DNA of 39,335 nucleotides from an uncultured Myxococcales bacterium. Its GTDB lineage: Bacteria; Myxococcota_A; UBA9042. A program made the position numbers and the translations under genes. This document shows positions 17,397 to 25,136 of this stretch, in pieces (the first letter of the stretch is position 1; every line of letters begins with the position of its first letter). The notes under the pieces are model-generated. The model was not told where the DNA came from, made no database searches, and saw only the letters and a program-made list of their open reading frames with translations. The DNA lies in the NCBI GenBank assembly GCA_903840165.1, contig CAIMEY010000092.1, positions 1 through 39,335 on the forward strand, in the 5' to 3' direction.

Positions 17397-18170
17397 TCAG
17401 TCTGCTAGGCCCGTACACGCCCGCAATCGACTGAGCCATTGGGCCGGCGGCGCCTGCAGCACCTGCCCTTGGACCTGCGCCACGGCGCGCGCGCCAATCA
17501 CAGCATTACTCAGCAATATCCAGCTAATGCGCGGCAGATCGGCCTCGGTAATCAGCAAGGGTTCGAGGCCAATCCCCCTGGCTTCGGCCAGCGCAAGGGT
17601 CGTACTCGGCAGGGGCGCGGCCTCAAGCGCGGGCGTACCGACGGTGCCATCGTTCATGCCGAAAACCACTGCCGCTGTCGCAGCTTCGCTCAGCCATCCC
17701 TCGGTGCTGCGCAAGAGCACTTCATCGCAGCCTTGGCGTGCGGCACGCTGGCGCAAGGCCAAATCTGAAGCAATTCCGAGGTGTTTGCAACCAAAAAAGG
17801 GCGACTCGATTGTGCGAATCTTGGGGCCTAGCAGCAGGCGCGCAGGCGCAGGTCGGCACTCAGCCTCGGTCGCAGGCCGCCACTGCACCAGATGCACGCC
17901 CGGCCCGCCGACCTTGCCTTGCCACAGGACAATGCGCACCCTGGCCAGCAAATCACTTGGAATCCCGGTCGCTTGAACCGATCGCAGCACAGCACCATCA
18001 GCAGGCGGCGCGATCTGCAAGCACGCAGCACCCCTGTTCAAACGTTCGATATGATGCAGGAAAGCGGGCGGTGGACCTCCCCGCCACAGAAGCGTTTCGT
18101 AGATACCATGTCCGTGCATGAGCGACAGGCTGGGGGTGTCTACGCGTTGCTCATTGAGCCAAGATTTCAC
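17397..18170 (-). CDS. pabC: Aminodeoxychorismate lyase (class IV PLP aminotransferase)
   Basis: 257 residues of fold-type IV PLP enzyme. MHGHGIYETLLWRGG at 18-32 is the usual N-terminal signature, Lys129 (FFGCKHLG) is the expected Schiff-base lysine, and EGWLSEAATAAVVF at 157-170 matches the phosphate-binding region. Its GTG start overlaps the pabB stop (GTGA), which argues strongly for 4-amino-4-deoxychorismate lyase, making p-aminobenzoate for folate in the cytoplasm. Branched-chain or D-amino-acid aminotransferase is the alternative from sequence alone. The segment around the lysine (CKHLG instead of the common KTLNR) is divergent. Confidence 0.8.
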   Translation of the reverse strand: MKSWLNEQRVDTPSLSLMHGHGIYETLLWRGGPPPAFLHHIERLNRGAACLQIAPPADGAVLRSVQATGIPSDLLARVRIVLWQGKVGGPGVHLVQWRPATEAECRPAPARLLLGPKIRTIESPFFGCKHLGIASDLALRQRAARQGCDEVLLRSTEGWLSEAATAAVVFGMNDGTVGTPALEAAPLPSTTLALAEARGIGLEPLLITEADLPRISWILLSNAVIGARAVAQVQGQVLQAPPAQWLSRLRACTGLAD

Positions 18171-19384
18171 TTGTACCTCCGCGCGGTTGCCAACATGCGC
18201 AGGGCCGACTGCGCTTTGAGCAAGAGTTCAGCCCATTCACCCTCCGCTGTCGAATCAGCGACAATTCCTGCGCCAACTTGCTGGGTTGCCCCAGTGGCCC
18301 TCAAGTGCACCTGGCGAATGCCCACGGACCATTCGCACTGGCCATCGGGCAGCCAGTAGCCAGCGCAACCGCAGTAAGGCCCACGCAATCGCTGTTCAAG
18401 CCGCGCAATCACGCGCATCGCCTGCACTTTCGGGCAGCCGGTCACCGACGCTGGCGGCAAAGTCGCACGCATGAGCGCCGCAATATTGTGGGGATCGTCT
18501 AAAATACCAAGGACTTCACTCTCTAGGTGCCACAAGGTCTGGTAGGCACAAGGGGCCAGCCAGGTCGGCACTTGCACGGTGCCACTGCGACACGCGCGGC
18601 GTAGGTCATTGCGCACCATGTCGACAATCATTGTATTTTCAGCACATTCCTTGACCGAGCTGCGCAGGGCCTCCGCCTGGGCTTGATCCGCTTCAGGCTG
18701 CAACCTCCGGGGAGCCGTGCCCTTGATGGGGCGAGAATACACAGTAAAGTTCTGATCTTCGCCGCGAACCACCTTGAGGAACCGCTCCATCGAACCACTG
18801 ATCACCGTGGGTCGGGCGGCGTCCCCTTGCCACGCCATGCCAAAGCCCACCGGTTGCGCGGCCTGCTGGGCCCCGGCCAACCACGCGAGCGGCATCGAGA
18901 AAAGCGCCCCCGTCTGCGGAATCTCGGCGGCAAGACTTAGGTTGACCTGGTAGACCTCGCCAGCACCAATGGCCAACAAGGCCTGATCAACCATATGTAA
19001 GTACGTATCTTTTTGTTCCAGTAGCTTCCGCGGCAGGGGTAGGGCCGGCATCGCCATCGGCTGCGGCAGCGCCATGGGTTGCAAATCCGCGGCTGAAAAG
19101 GCCACCAAATCAGCGATCAGTGGTGGCGTTTCATCTGGAAGTTCAATACCTTCCAAGGCCATGCCCAGCTCATAGCTCAGCCAACCAGCCACGGCGAGGC
19201 CTTGGTCGTGCCAGCGTTGCATCTGCACAAGAATCTCTTGGGGCGTCAGGGGATTGCCGGATTGCGCCGTCAAACTGCCGCGCACTGCACCTGTGGGCAG
19301 GCCTACAGCGATGGCCGACGGGCCGACGATCGACCAGCGCTGGGGCCCTTGACCACTGAAAATGACTTGAAAATCGTCGCTCAT
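18167..19384 (-). CDS. pabB: Aminodeoxychorismate synthase component I
   Basis: 405 residues from the ATG at 19384; a TTG 11 codons upstream is possible. The chorismate-binding domain is clear: SRPIKGTAPRRL with the Lys typical of aminodeoxychorismate synthase, ENTMIVDMVRNDLRR, LPPASVTGCPKVQAMRVIAR, and VGAGIVADSTAEGEWAE. The PIKGT lysine favours PabB over anthranilate or isochorismate synthase. It converts chorismate with glutamine-derived ammonia; the glutaminase subunit PabA is not encoded nearby. It overlaps pabC by four bases, so the two are translationally coupled. The next plus-strand gene diverges across about 220 bases. Cytoplasmic. Confidence 0.88.
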   Translation of the reverse strand: MSDDFQVIFSGQGPQRWSIVGPSAIAVGLPTGAVRGSLTAQSGNPLTPQEILVQMQRWHDQGLAVAGWLSYELGMALEGIELPDETPPLIADLVAFSAADLQPMALPQPMAMPALPLPRKLLEQKDTYLHMVDQALLAIGAGEVYQVNLSLAAEIPQTGALFSMPLAWLAGAQQAAQPVGFGMAWQGDAARPTVISGSMERFLKVVRGEDQNFTVYSRPIKGTAPRRLQPEADQAQAEALRSSVKECAENTMIVDMVRNDLRRACRSGTVQVPTWLAPCAYQTLWHLESEVLGILDDPHNIAALMRATLPPASVTGCPKVQAMRVIARLEQRLRGPYCGCAGYWLPDGQCEWSVGIRQVHLRATGATQQVGAGIVADSTAEGEWAELLLKAQSALRMLATARRYK

Positions 19385-19607
19385 GGCCTCAGTTTGCGCA
19401 GGCTTGGCCTCGGTCAAGATGTCTCAGGTGCGGCAGGGGGCGGCGGAGCGGCTGGTCGGACAATCGATTGAACCAATGGGGTAAATCCGATTCACTGCTG
19501 GGGACCGCTGGCAAATGCTGCGGCCACCGCCAAATCATGGTACACCAAGCAAGGGTGCGCAACGACGCGGCCTTGAGACACGTGGACTGAGTCGATGGAA
19601 CGAACCG

Positions 19608-20438
19608 ATGGACCTGCAAAGGCAAAACCTGCATGATAACAGCGCAGAATACCAGAATCCTGCCTATGAGCGGACGGTGGACGGCCTAGCGCAGTACGTG
19701 CGCACCATCGAAAATTGCTTTGTAGAAATCCGTGGTCGCGGCGTGCAGTGGTCCCCTTCGGATGCAGCACGTGCCGCCAGTTGGCACGGTGCCGGTCTGC
19801 CAGCGACGGCGGCGATTCGCGTCTTGCAAGCCCGCATTCAGGCTTGGCAATTTCAGCACGGCAACCAAGCGCGCCTGCCCATGCACCTGTCCTGGTATGA
19901 GCCCGCCATCTTCGCCCAGTGCCGCCACCTGCGCCGTCACGGGTGTCTAGAGCAAATCGCAGAAACGCAAGAAGTCCCCGAAGGTTCCGCGGGAAGCCCA
20001 TTGCCGGCACCGCCGAGCTTGTGCGACCTGGTCCTAGCCGGTCAGCACCTCGCTGCAGCGACAGAACATCCTGGCAAGACAAGGGCTTATGCCCATGCCG
20101 CGGCCCAACTCGACCGCGCCTTGAGGCCGGATGCCAGCGATCAGCCGCCCCAAGAGCTCGACCCCGAGCAAACCGACGCGCTGATCGATCGGACCCGTAC
20201 TCAAATGGTCAAAACCCTGTTGGCAGCGCTGGATGAACAGCAAGATCTTGCTTTGCAAGGATTTTTGCAGGCGTCTCTGGGGGCCTTGCAGGGCCAACTG
20301 AGTCGGCGCACCTTGGCCGCACGCCGTCAGGCGATGACCGAATGCTGGCTAAGTTCGCAATTAGGCGTGCATTGGCCGACAACAGGTGGTTGGCAAGAGG
20401 CAGGGCAGACGGGACCGAAGGGACAAGCGGGGCCCTGA
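19608..20438 (+). CDS. Uncharacterised partner gene of a DnaC-like ATPase
   Basis: 276 residues from the ATG at 19608; the frame is open 31 codons further upstream. No named domain is recognised. The N-terminal half contains YVRTIENCFVEIRGRGVQWS, PSDAARAASWHGAGLPATAA and IRVLQARIQAWQF, a helical pattern I associate with uncharacterised myxobacterial proteins encoded just before DnaC-like ATPases; that recollection needs a search. The C-terminal half is helical and Gln/Leu-rich (LIDRTRTQMVKTLLAALDEQ). Three Cys are scattered. It lies 58 bases before the ATPase gene in the same direction, suggesting a shared transcript and possibly a primosome or helicase-loading role, which is inference. Confidence 0.65.
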   Translation: MDLQRQNLHDNSAEYQNPAYERTVDGLAQYVRTIENCFVEIRGRGVQWSPSDAARAASWHGAGLPATAAIRVLQARIQAWQFQHGNQARLPMHLSWYEPAIFAQCRHLRRHGCLEQIAETQEVPEGSAGSPLPAPPSLCDLVLAGQHLAAATEHPGKTRAYAHAAAQLDRALRPDASDQPPQELDPEQTDALIDRTRTQMVKTLLAALDEQQDLALQGFLQASLGALQGQLSRRTLAARRQAMTECWLSSQLGVHWPTTGGWQEAGQTGPKGQAGP

Positions 20439-20487
20439 GACCGGTGCAATGCTGGCAGGGAACGGCCCGATGGCTGCTCGGCAACTA

Positions 20488-20493
20488 CGGAGG
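20488..20493 (+). promoter_or_regulatory. Ribosome binding site of the DnaC-like gene
   Basis: CGGAGG stands three bases before the ATG at 20497 and settles the start against a frame that is open from 20386. Confidence 0.6.
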
Positions 20494-20496
20494 AAC

Positions 20497-21420
20497 ATGG
20501 CACAATGCTTGGTTGAGACGCGCGATTTCTCCTGTGACCATTGTCACGGCCTCGGGGCCCATACCGAGCCGGGCCAGGGCAAGGCCGTCGCAGAATTGTG
20601 CCCAACACTCAAGGGTTGCGCGGTGTGTAAGGGCAGTGGCTACCGCTATGTGGAGGATGCCGACGGCTATCGCGTCGCCAAGCCCTGCGAATTGGCGGGA
20701 ATCCGTCGTAGAATCGAGCTGTTCAATCACGCCGGCCTGCCCAGCCGCTGCCACGACGCTTTGCTGGCGCGCTACAAGCCCGAGTCTGACGCGCAGGCCG
20801 CTGCCAAACAGCGGGTCGAGACGATGTGGAAGCACCTGCAAAACAACCTAGAACCCAACGGGAAAGTGCCGCCGGGCACCCGCGGTATTGGCTTGTGGGG
20901 GCCCCCAGGCGTCGGCAAGACGCACCTGTTGACGGCCCTGGCTCGGCGCTTGCTGCTCGACCTGGGGATGCAAGTCAAATACACTGATTTTTCAGGCCTT
21001 CTCTGGGATCTCAAGGCTGGCTTTGGCACGGGACGCGGCGAGGACCAACTCATCGCGCCGCTGGTGGAAGTGGACGTACTCTTTGTCGATGAACTCGGCA
21101 AAGGCCGCGCCAGTGAATGGGAAATCTCGGTCCTTGACGCCATCGTCTGTGGCCGGTACGACCGCAAGAAGCTCACCTTTTGCGCGACCAACTATGCCGT
21201 GGGCCAGGCCGACCGCGGCGTGGTCAGCTACAACAGTGCCCGCGATCTGCTGGCGCGCAAAGATGACGCTACACGCGGAGAATCCTTGGAAGATCGCGTG
21301 TCCGATCGCGTCGCATCCCGCCTCTACGATCTTTGCGACTGGCAGGCCGTGGATGGGCCCGATGCCCGCCGTCAAGGTGCACAAACGCGGGCCCCCGTTG
21401 CCATTCGAGGTCGGGGGTGA
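20497..21420 (+). CDS. DnaC/IstB-like AAA+ ATPase with N-terminal zinc finger
   Basis: 307 residues. Residues 13-44 contain CDHC and CAVC pairs (with further Cys at 35 and 64) within FSCDHCHGLG and LKGCAVCKGSGYRYV, a DnaJ-like zinc-binding module. The ATPase domain has Walker A GPPGVGKT at 135-142, Walker B VLFVDELG at 194-201 and a sensor-like FCATNY near 228-233. DRVSDRVASRLYDLC near the end is the usual C-terminal DnaC/IstB arginine segment. DnaC-type proteins load the replicative helicase; IstB proteins assist transposition, but no transposase gene is adjacent. The stop overlaps the GTG start of the next gene (GTGA). Probably cytoplasmic. Confidence 0.82.
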   Translation: MAQCLVETRDFSCDHCHGLGAHTEPGQGKAVAELCPTLKGCAVCKGSGYRYVEDADGYRVAKPCELAGIRRRIELFNHAGLPSRCHDALLARYKPESDAQAAAKQRVETMWKHLQNNLEPNGKVPPGTRGIGLWGPPGVGKTHLLTALARRLLLDLGMQVKYTDFSGLLWDLKAGFGTGRGEDQLIAPLVEVDVLFVDELGKGRASEWEISVLDAIVCGRYDRKKLTFCATNYAVGQADRGVVSYNSARDLLARKDDATRGESLEDRVSDRVASRLYDLCDWQAVDGPDARRQGAQTRAPVAIRGRG

Positions 21421-22808
21421 TCTGTCCCAATTGCGCCCATGATCAAGCAGATGCGGCTGAATGTCAGCGCTGCGGCATTGTCATCGCGCGCTTCAAGGGC
21501 CACGGCCAGCGGGCGCCAATAGCCTCTGAACCGGCCGAGCCTGTGGCAGTAAAGCCCGTGTCTGCGCCAGTCAAGCCCGCGTCCGAAAAGGCGTTTCCCA
21601 GCAAGGTATCTTCAGAGCATTCGGCAACGCGCCAGGCCAAGCAGGGCAAGGCGACCCAAGCAGCACCGGAAACCAAGACCTCGGCACTGGTCATACTCCT
21701 TGAAATGCTTGGCTCTTTTGTGCGCAAGCAGCCCCCGAGTCTGCGTCTGCGCGCGCGCGTCTGGCAGAACCTCGGCCGTCTGCTGGGGGCCGGCGTGCCC
21801 TTGCCGGAGTCGCTCCGTTCGGTGCAAGACATTGCCGGCAAAGGCTATTTTGCGGACTCCTTGGGGCAGTTGGCCGAGCAGATGGAACGAGGTCAGCTGG
21901 CATCGCTCTCCGCGGGTCTGGCCCAACAACCGACGCTATTTGAACCCGTTGAAATTGCGCTGATTGAGTCCGCAGAAAGCAGCGGTCACGTTCACACGCT
22001 TTGTCTGGCCCTGTCCGACCGGTTGACCCAAGCGGCTGAAGTGCGCGACGGCATTGTTCAGTCCCTGGCCTACCCAGTATTCGTCTTAATTTCATCATGT
22101 TTGCTGGCGCCGGTGCCTCTGCTTTTTACCCAAGGCACAGGGCCCTTTTTTTGGGCCGCCGCGCAGCAACTCCTGATTGTTGGTGTGGTTTTGGCCGTCG
22201 TGCTCGGCGTCATTCCCCAGTACTTGGCCCAACCGGCGGCGCGCGCTCGCGTGCTCGGGCTGGCTGGGCGGTTGCCCTTGCTGAAAATTGCGATGGCGCA
22301 CAGGCGGTTGGCGCTGGTCCTCTCAGTCCTGGCCCGGGCGATGGACGCCGGCATTCCGTTGCCTCAAGCCCTGCGCGCGGCGGGAAAATCCAGCGGCGAA
22401 GCGGATGTAGCGCTTGCTCTGGAGACGGCCCGTCACGGTTTGGCCCAGGGGCAGTCGCTCAGTCAGGCGCTCGTGGCCCTGCCCGGGATGCGCCAAACGG
22501 GCCTGGCCCTCATTGCGGCCGCCCAACGCACGGGAAATTTGCCGGAAGCCTTGCAAGAACAGGCAGATACGTGGCAGAAAGCATGGACGCGCGACCTGCA
22601 AATCGGCGGCAAGGTCGTGCGCTTTGGCCTGTCCCTGCTCGTGCTGATCTGGGTTGCATTCGGTGTTGTTGAGCAATTTACCAAGGTTTTGACCGACCCC
22701 TTGTCCATGGTGCCGGGCAAAGAGGGCGAGGATTTGCGCAAGGAGCTCAACCGCGGCCTCAAGCAGGCACCCAACGCGCCGACCATGGAAGACCTCAAGA
22801 ATTTGTAG
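21417..22808 (+). CDS. Type II secretion/type IV pilus F-type (GspF/PilC) protein with zinc ribbon
   Basis: 463 residues from the GTG at 21417, overlapping the ATPase stop. Residues 3-19 are a zinc ribbon (CPNC...CQRC), followed by a Pro/Lys/Ala linker of about 75 residues. Two GspF-type cytoplasmic domains then appear with the usual features: WQNLGRLLGAGVPLPESLRS and LSVLARAMDAGIPLPQALRA, each followed by G-x-SLSxxL-like sequence (GQLASLSAGL, GQSLSQALVALPG). Three TM regions are visible: YPVFVLISSCLLAPVPLLF, LLIVGVVLAVVLGVIPQYL and FGLSLLVLIWVAFGVV. F proteins form the inner-membrane platform of pilus or secretion assembly. No ATPase, secretin or pilin gene is nearby, so it is an orphan. The zinc ribbon is not part of the standard family. 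Confidence 0.8.
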   Translation: MICPNCAHDQADAAECQRCGIVIARFKGHGQRAPIASEPAEPVAVKPVSAPVKPASEKAFPSKVSSEHSATRQAKQGKATQAAPETKTSALVILLEMLGSFVRKQPPSLRLRARVWQNLGRLLGAGVPLPESLRSVQDIAGKGYFADSLGQLAEQMERGQLASLSAGLAQQPTLFEPVEIALIESAESSGHVHTLCLALSDRLTQAAEVRDGIVQSLAYPVFVLISSCLLAPVPLLFTQGTGPFFWAAAQQLLIVGVVLAVVLGVIPQYLAQPAARARVLGLAGRLPLLKIAMAHRRLALVLSVLARAMDAGIPLPQALRAAGKSSGEADVALALETARHGLAQGQSLSQALVALPGMRQTGLALIAAAQRTGNLPEALQEQADTWQKAWTRDLQIGGKVVRFGLSLLVLIWVAFGVVEQFTKVLTDPLSMVPGKEGEDLRKELNRGLKQAPNAPTMEDLKNL

Positions 22809-22814
22809 GGGCCA

Positions 22815-24050
22815 ATGGAACAGACTTTGCCCATACATTCAGGCAGTTTGCAGAACGTACTCCATGGCGAGCCCTGGTGGCTGGGCACTGGGCTGCAGGT
22901 GGGGCCGAGGGGCCTGCAACTGGGCGAGATCCAGCTGCAACCGCTCGCCGCGCAACATGGAACGCCGCTGTACGTCTATAGCGCTGCCTTGGTTCACCAA
23001 CGGGTGCAGGCCCTGCAGGACGCCCTGCGCCAGACCGGCGCACCGTTTCGGATGCACTACGCGATGAAAGCCAATCGTTTCGAGCCTTTGCTGGAGATGC
23101 TGGCGGGGGACCCGCGCGTGGGCATCGACTGCTGTTCGCCCCGCGAGGTGCAGAGGGCCCTGGAGAGCGGCTTTGGTCGGGAGAGAATCTCCTTTACGGC
23201 CGGGATGTTGTCCAACCGCGACTTGCGAACGCTGGCGGCCCTGGGCGTGCACGTCAACCTCGATAGTGCTTCAGCCATGCGACGTTGGGCGGCGTGTCAG
23301 CCGGCGCAGAGGCGCCTGGGACTGCGCGTCGACCCTGAAGTGCGGGTCGGCTGGGGGCAAGATCCCAAGTTAGCCTATGGTTCTAGCAAGTTTGGTTTCA
23401 CCGCGGCCACCATCGGCGGGGCTGTGAACCTCGCAGCTGAACTCGGCTTGGAAATCGACGAGTTGCACATGCATCCGGGGTGGGGCCTACAAATGCAGGA
23501 CGCTCAGGCTCTTGGACAAGCCTATGCAATGCTTGCAGAAATGGCCAAAATCATTCCCAGCGTCCGCAGTCTCAATGTCGGCGGTGGCTTGTGCTGGCCG
23601 CAGCGGGACACCGACCAGCCCTTGGACGTGGCTTGCTGGGCGGCGCTGCTCAAGAGGCATCTGGCACCTTCAGGCTGCGAAATCGTTTGTGAACCAGGTA
23701 CCTACATCATGGCGGCGTCGGGAGTGCTGCTGGCCGAAGTTAACACGGTCGAGCCGCGGCCCAGCGGTCTGTGGCTGGGGATCGACGCCGGTCACAACGT
23801 CAACGGCTACGTTGCGAACTATGCGGTTCCACTGGCAATAGTTCCCGTTGGCCAGCCGGTTGCCGCGCCCGAGCATCTGTACCACGTTGCCGGCAACATC
23901 AATGAAGCTGTTGATATCTTTGCAAAGTCCCTGCCACTACCGACGATGCAGGAGGGCGACCTACTGGCCCTGTATCCAACGGGGGCCTACGGCGCCAGCA
24001 TGTCCAGCGACCATTGTATGCGCGGATTTGCTAAGGAAATTCTGGTCTAA
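22815..24050 (+). CDS. Fold-III PLP decarboxylase related to diaminopimelate decarboxylase
   Basis: 411 residues, starting six bases after the F-type gene with GGGG before the ATG. It has the DapDC/ornithine decarboxylase layout: Schiff-base Lys85 in HYAMKANRFE, LHMHPGWGLQ with His220 (normally HxHIGSQ), phosphate-binding NVGGGLCW at 254-261, and EPGTY at 293-297. The C-terminal YGASMSSDHCMRGFAKEILV equals the usual YG-SM-N--RPRPAEVLV end. The dimer-partner motif CESxD is replaced by AGNINEAVD at 359-367, so the catalytic Cys of the canonical family is absent there. The enzyme may use another substrate or act as a racemase-like or carboxylate-retaining variant. Calling it LysA would be unsafe. 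Its place after an F-type secretion gene offers no pathway clue. Confidence 0.75.
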   Translation: MEQTLPIHSGSLQNVLHGEPWWLGTGLQVGPRGLQLGEIQLQPLAAQHGTPLYVYSAALVHQRVQALQDALRQTGAPFRMHYAMKANRFEPLLEMLAGDPRVGIDCCSPREVQRALESGFGRERISFTAGMLSNRDLRTLAALGVHVNLDSASAMRRWAACQPAQRRLGLRVDPEVRVGWGQDPKLAYGSSKFGFTAATIGGAVNLAAELGLEIDELHMHPGWGLQMQDAQALGQAYAMLAEMAKIIPSVRSLNVGGGLCWPQRDTDQPLDVACWAALLKRHLAPSGCEIVCEPGTYIMAASGVLLAEVNTVEPRPSGLWLGIDAGHNVNGYVANYAVPLAIVPVGQPVAAPEHLYHVAGNINEAVDIFAKSLPLPTMQEGDLLALYPTGAYGASMSSDHCMRGFAKEILV

Positions 24051-24128
24051 CTGGCCAATTCGCGACCTTGCGCTGGCCCTAGCTCGGGTTTCCCTGCATG
24101 GGTTGTTTTCCGGCATTTTCCTTTATAT

Positions 24129-25112
24129 TCAAATACTTATGCTGCGTCGCGCTTCGCTTTCGCCGTCGCAAATGTCTTGACGCAGGGCGGCGCGCACCGC
24201 TTCGACCACGCCATAGCGGTGCTCAAAACGCAGCAAATCGTGGGCGCGAGAACCGTCCACCGTCGCCGAAAAGCGAATGTAATCCATCTCTGCCGCGGGA
24301 AAGTCAGCGATGTGCAACTGGAACATCTGCCGGGCGATGCTGGGCAACAGCATATGCGGAATCTCCAGCGTCGGCTTGCCGGTCAACGCCACTAGGCGGC
24401 GCAAGGGCAGGGCACCCGGGCCTACTACGTTGAAAACACCACGCAATCCTGGTTTTGCCGCCGCGAGGATGGCGCTGACGGCGTCCTCTTCGTGGATGAC
24501 TTGCACCATCGGATCATAGCCCAGCAACAGCGGAATTCGCGCAAGCCGCAGGTAGTTTGAAACGGCATTGTGCACGCCACCGAGAATGTGGACCGGGCGC
24601 AGGACAACTGTTTCAATTTCCGGATATTTCCAGAAATAGGACTGCGCAAACATGTCCACAGCGATCAAATCGCGCATGCCGGCGAAGTTCTGGGCACCCA
24701 TCAGTGGCGCATCTTCCGTAATGAAAGTCGGGTTATCGGGCCTAGGGCCATAGACGTCCGAGGTAGATAGCAGAACGACCTTGGGCACCTCGTATTTCTG
24801 AGCCAATTGAAGCACTTGCTGGGTACCGAGGATGTTCCAAGTATGATGCTCGCTATTGCCCTGCCGCGGGTCGTGCATCAGGCCCAAGTGGAAAATGGCG
24901 TCGACCTGGTGGGTGCGAAACAGGTCCTCACAGGCTTTGCGGCGAATATCGATGCGTAAGTGCTCGATATCCGCAGGTTTTCGTGAGAACGCCCGCCGGT
25001 CAATGCCGATGACGCGCGTGTCCGTCCGGCGATGCAGTCGCCGCGCCAGGAGTTGCCCTAAGCGCCCGGAAACACCGGTGATAACCGTTAGTGACTTGCG
25101 GCGACCGTTCAC
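24129..25112 (-). CDS. Extended-SDR NAD-dependent epimerase-like protein with altered catalytic site
   Basis: 327 residues from the GTG at 25112; a GTG seven codons upstream is less likely because GGGAGG at 25120-25125 fits this start. The Rossmann motif TGVSGRLG is at 12-19 and LLSTSDVYGPR near 114-124. The C-terminal part contains VLRPVHILG, VIHEEDAVSAIL and VFNVVGPGALPL, typical of epimerase/dehydratases. Where YxxxK should be, the sequence reads F143-AGM-R147, so both catalytic residues appear substituted. The gene is 24 bases downstream of the acyltransferase gene. This pair resembles the Mycobacterium Rv0501/Rv0502 arrangement (GalE2-like plus acyltransferase). A binding or scaffold role in the envelope is a reasonable guess, not shown. 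Confidence 0.75.
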   Translation of the reverse strand: MNGRRKSLTVITGVSGRLGQLLARRLHRRTDTRVIGIDRRAFSRKPADIEHLRIDIRRKACEDLFRTHQVDAIFHLGLMHDPRQGNSEHHTWNILGTQQVLQLAQKYEVPKVVLLSTSDVYGPRPDNPTFITEDAPLMGAQNFAGMRDLIAVDMFAQSYFWKYPEIETVVLRPVHILGGVHNAVSNYLRLARIPLLLGYDPMVQVIHEEDAVSAILAAAKPGLRGVFNVVGPGALPLRRLVALTGKPTLEIPHMLLPSIARQMFQLHIADFPAAEMDYIRFSATVDGSRAHDLLRFEHRYGVVEAVRAALRQDICDGESEARRSISI

Positions 25113-25119
25113 AGTCAGG

Positions 25120-25125
25120 CCTCCC
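25120..25125 (-). promoter_or_regulatory. Ribosome binding site of the epimerase-like gene
   Basis: GGGAGG on the minus strand, seven bases before the GTG at 25112. It favours that start over the GTG at 25133, which would place this site inside the coding region. Confidence 0.5.
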
Positions 25126-25136
25126 AGCGGCACGGG

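Noticed and set aside
18167..19384. Anthranilate synthase component I (trpE)
   Set aside because: The PIKGT lysine and the overlap with a pabC-like gene favour aminodeoxychorismate synthase.
20497..21420. IstB of an IS21-type element
   Set aside because: No istA transposase, inverted repeats or target duplication nearby, and the N-terminal zinc module is not part of IstB.
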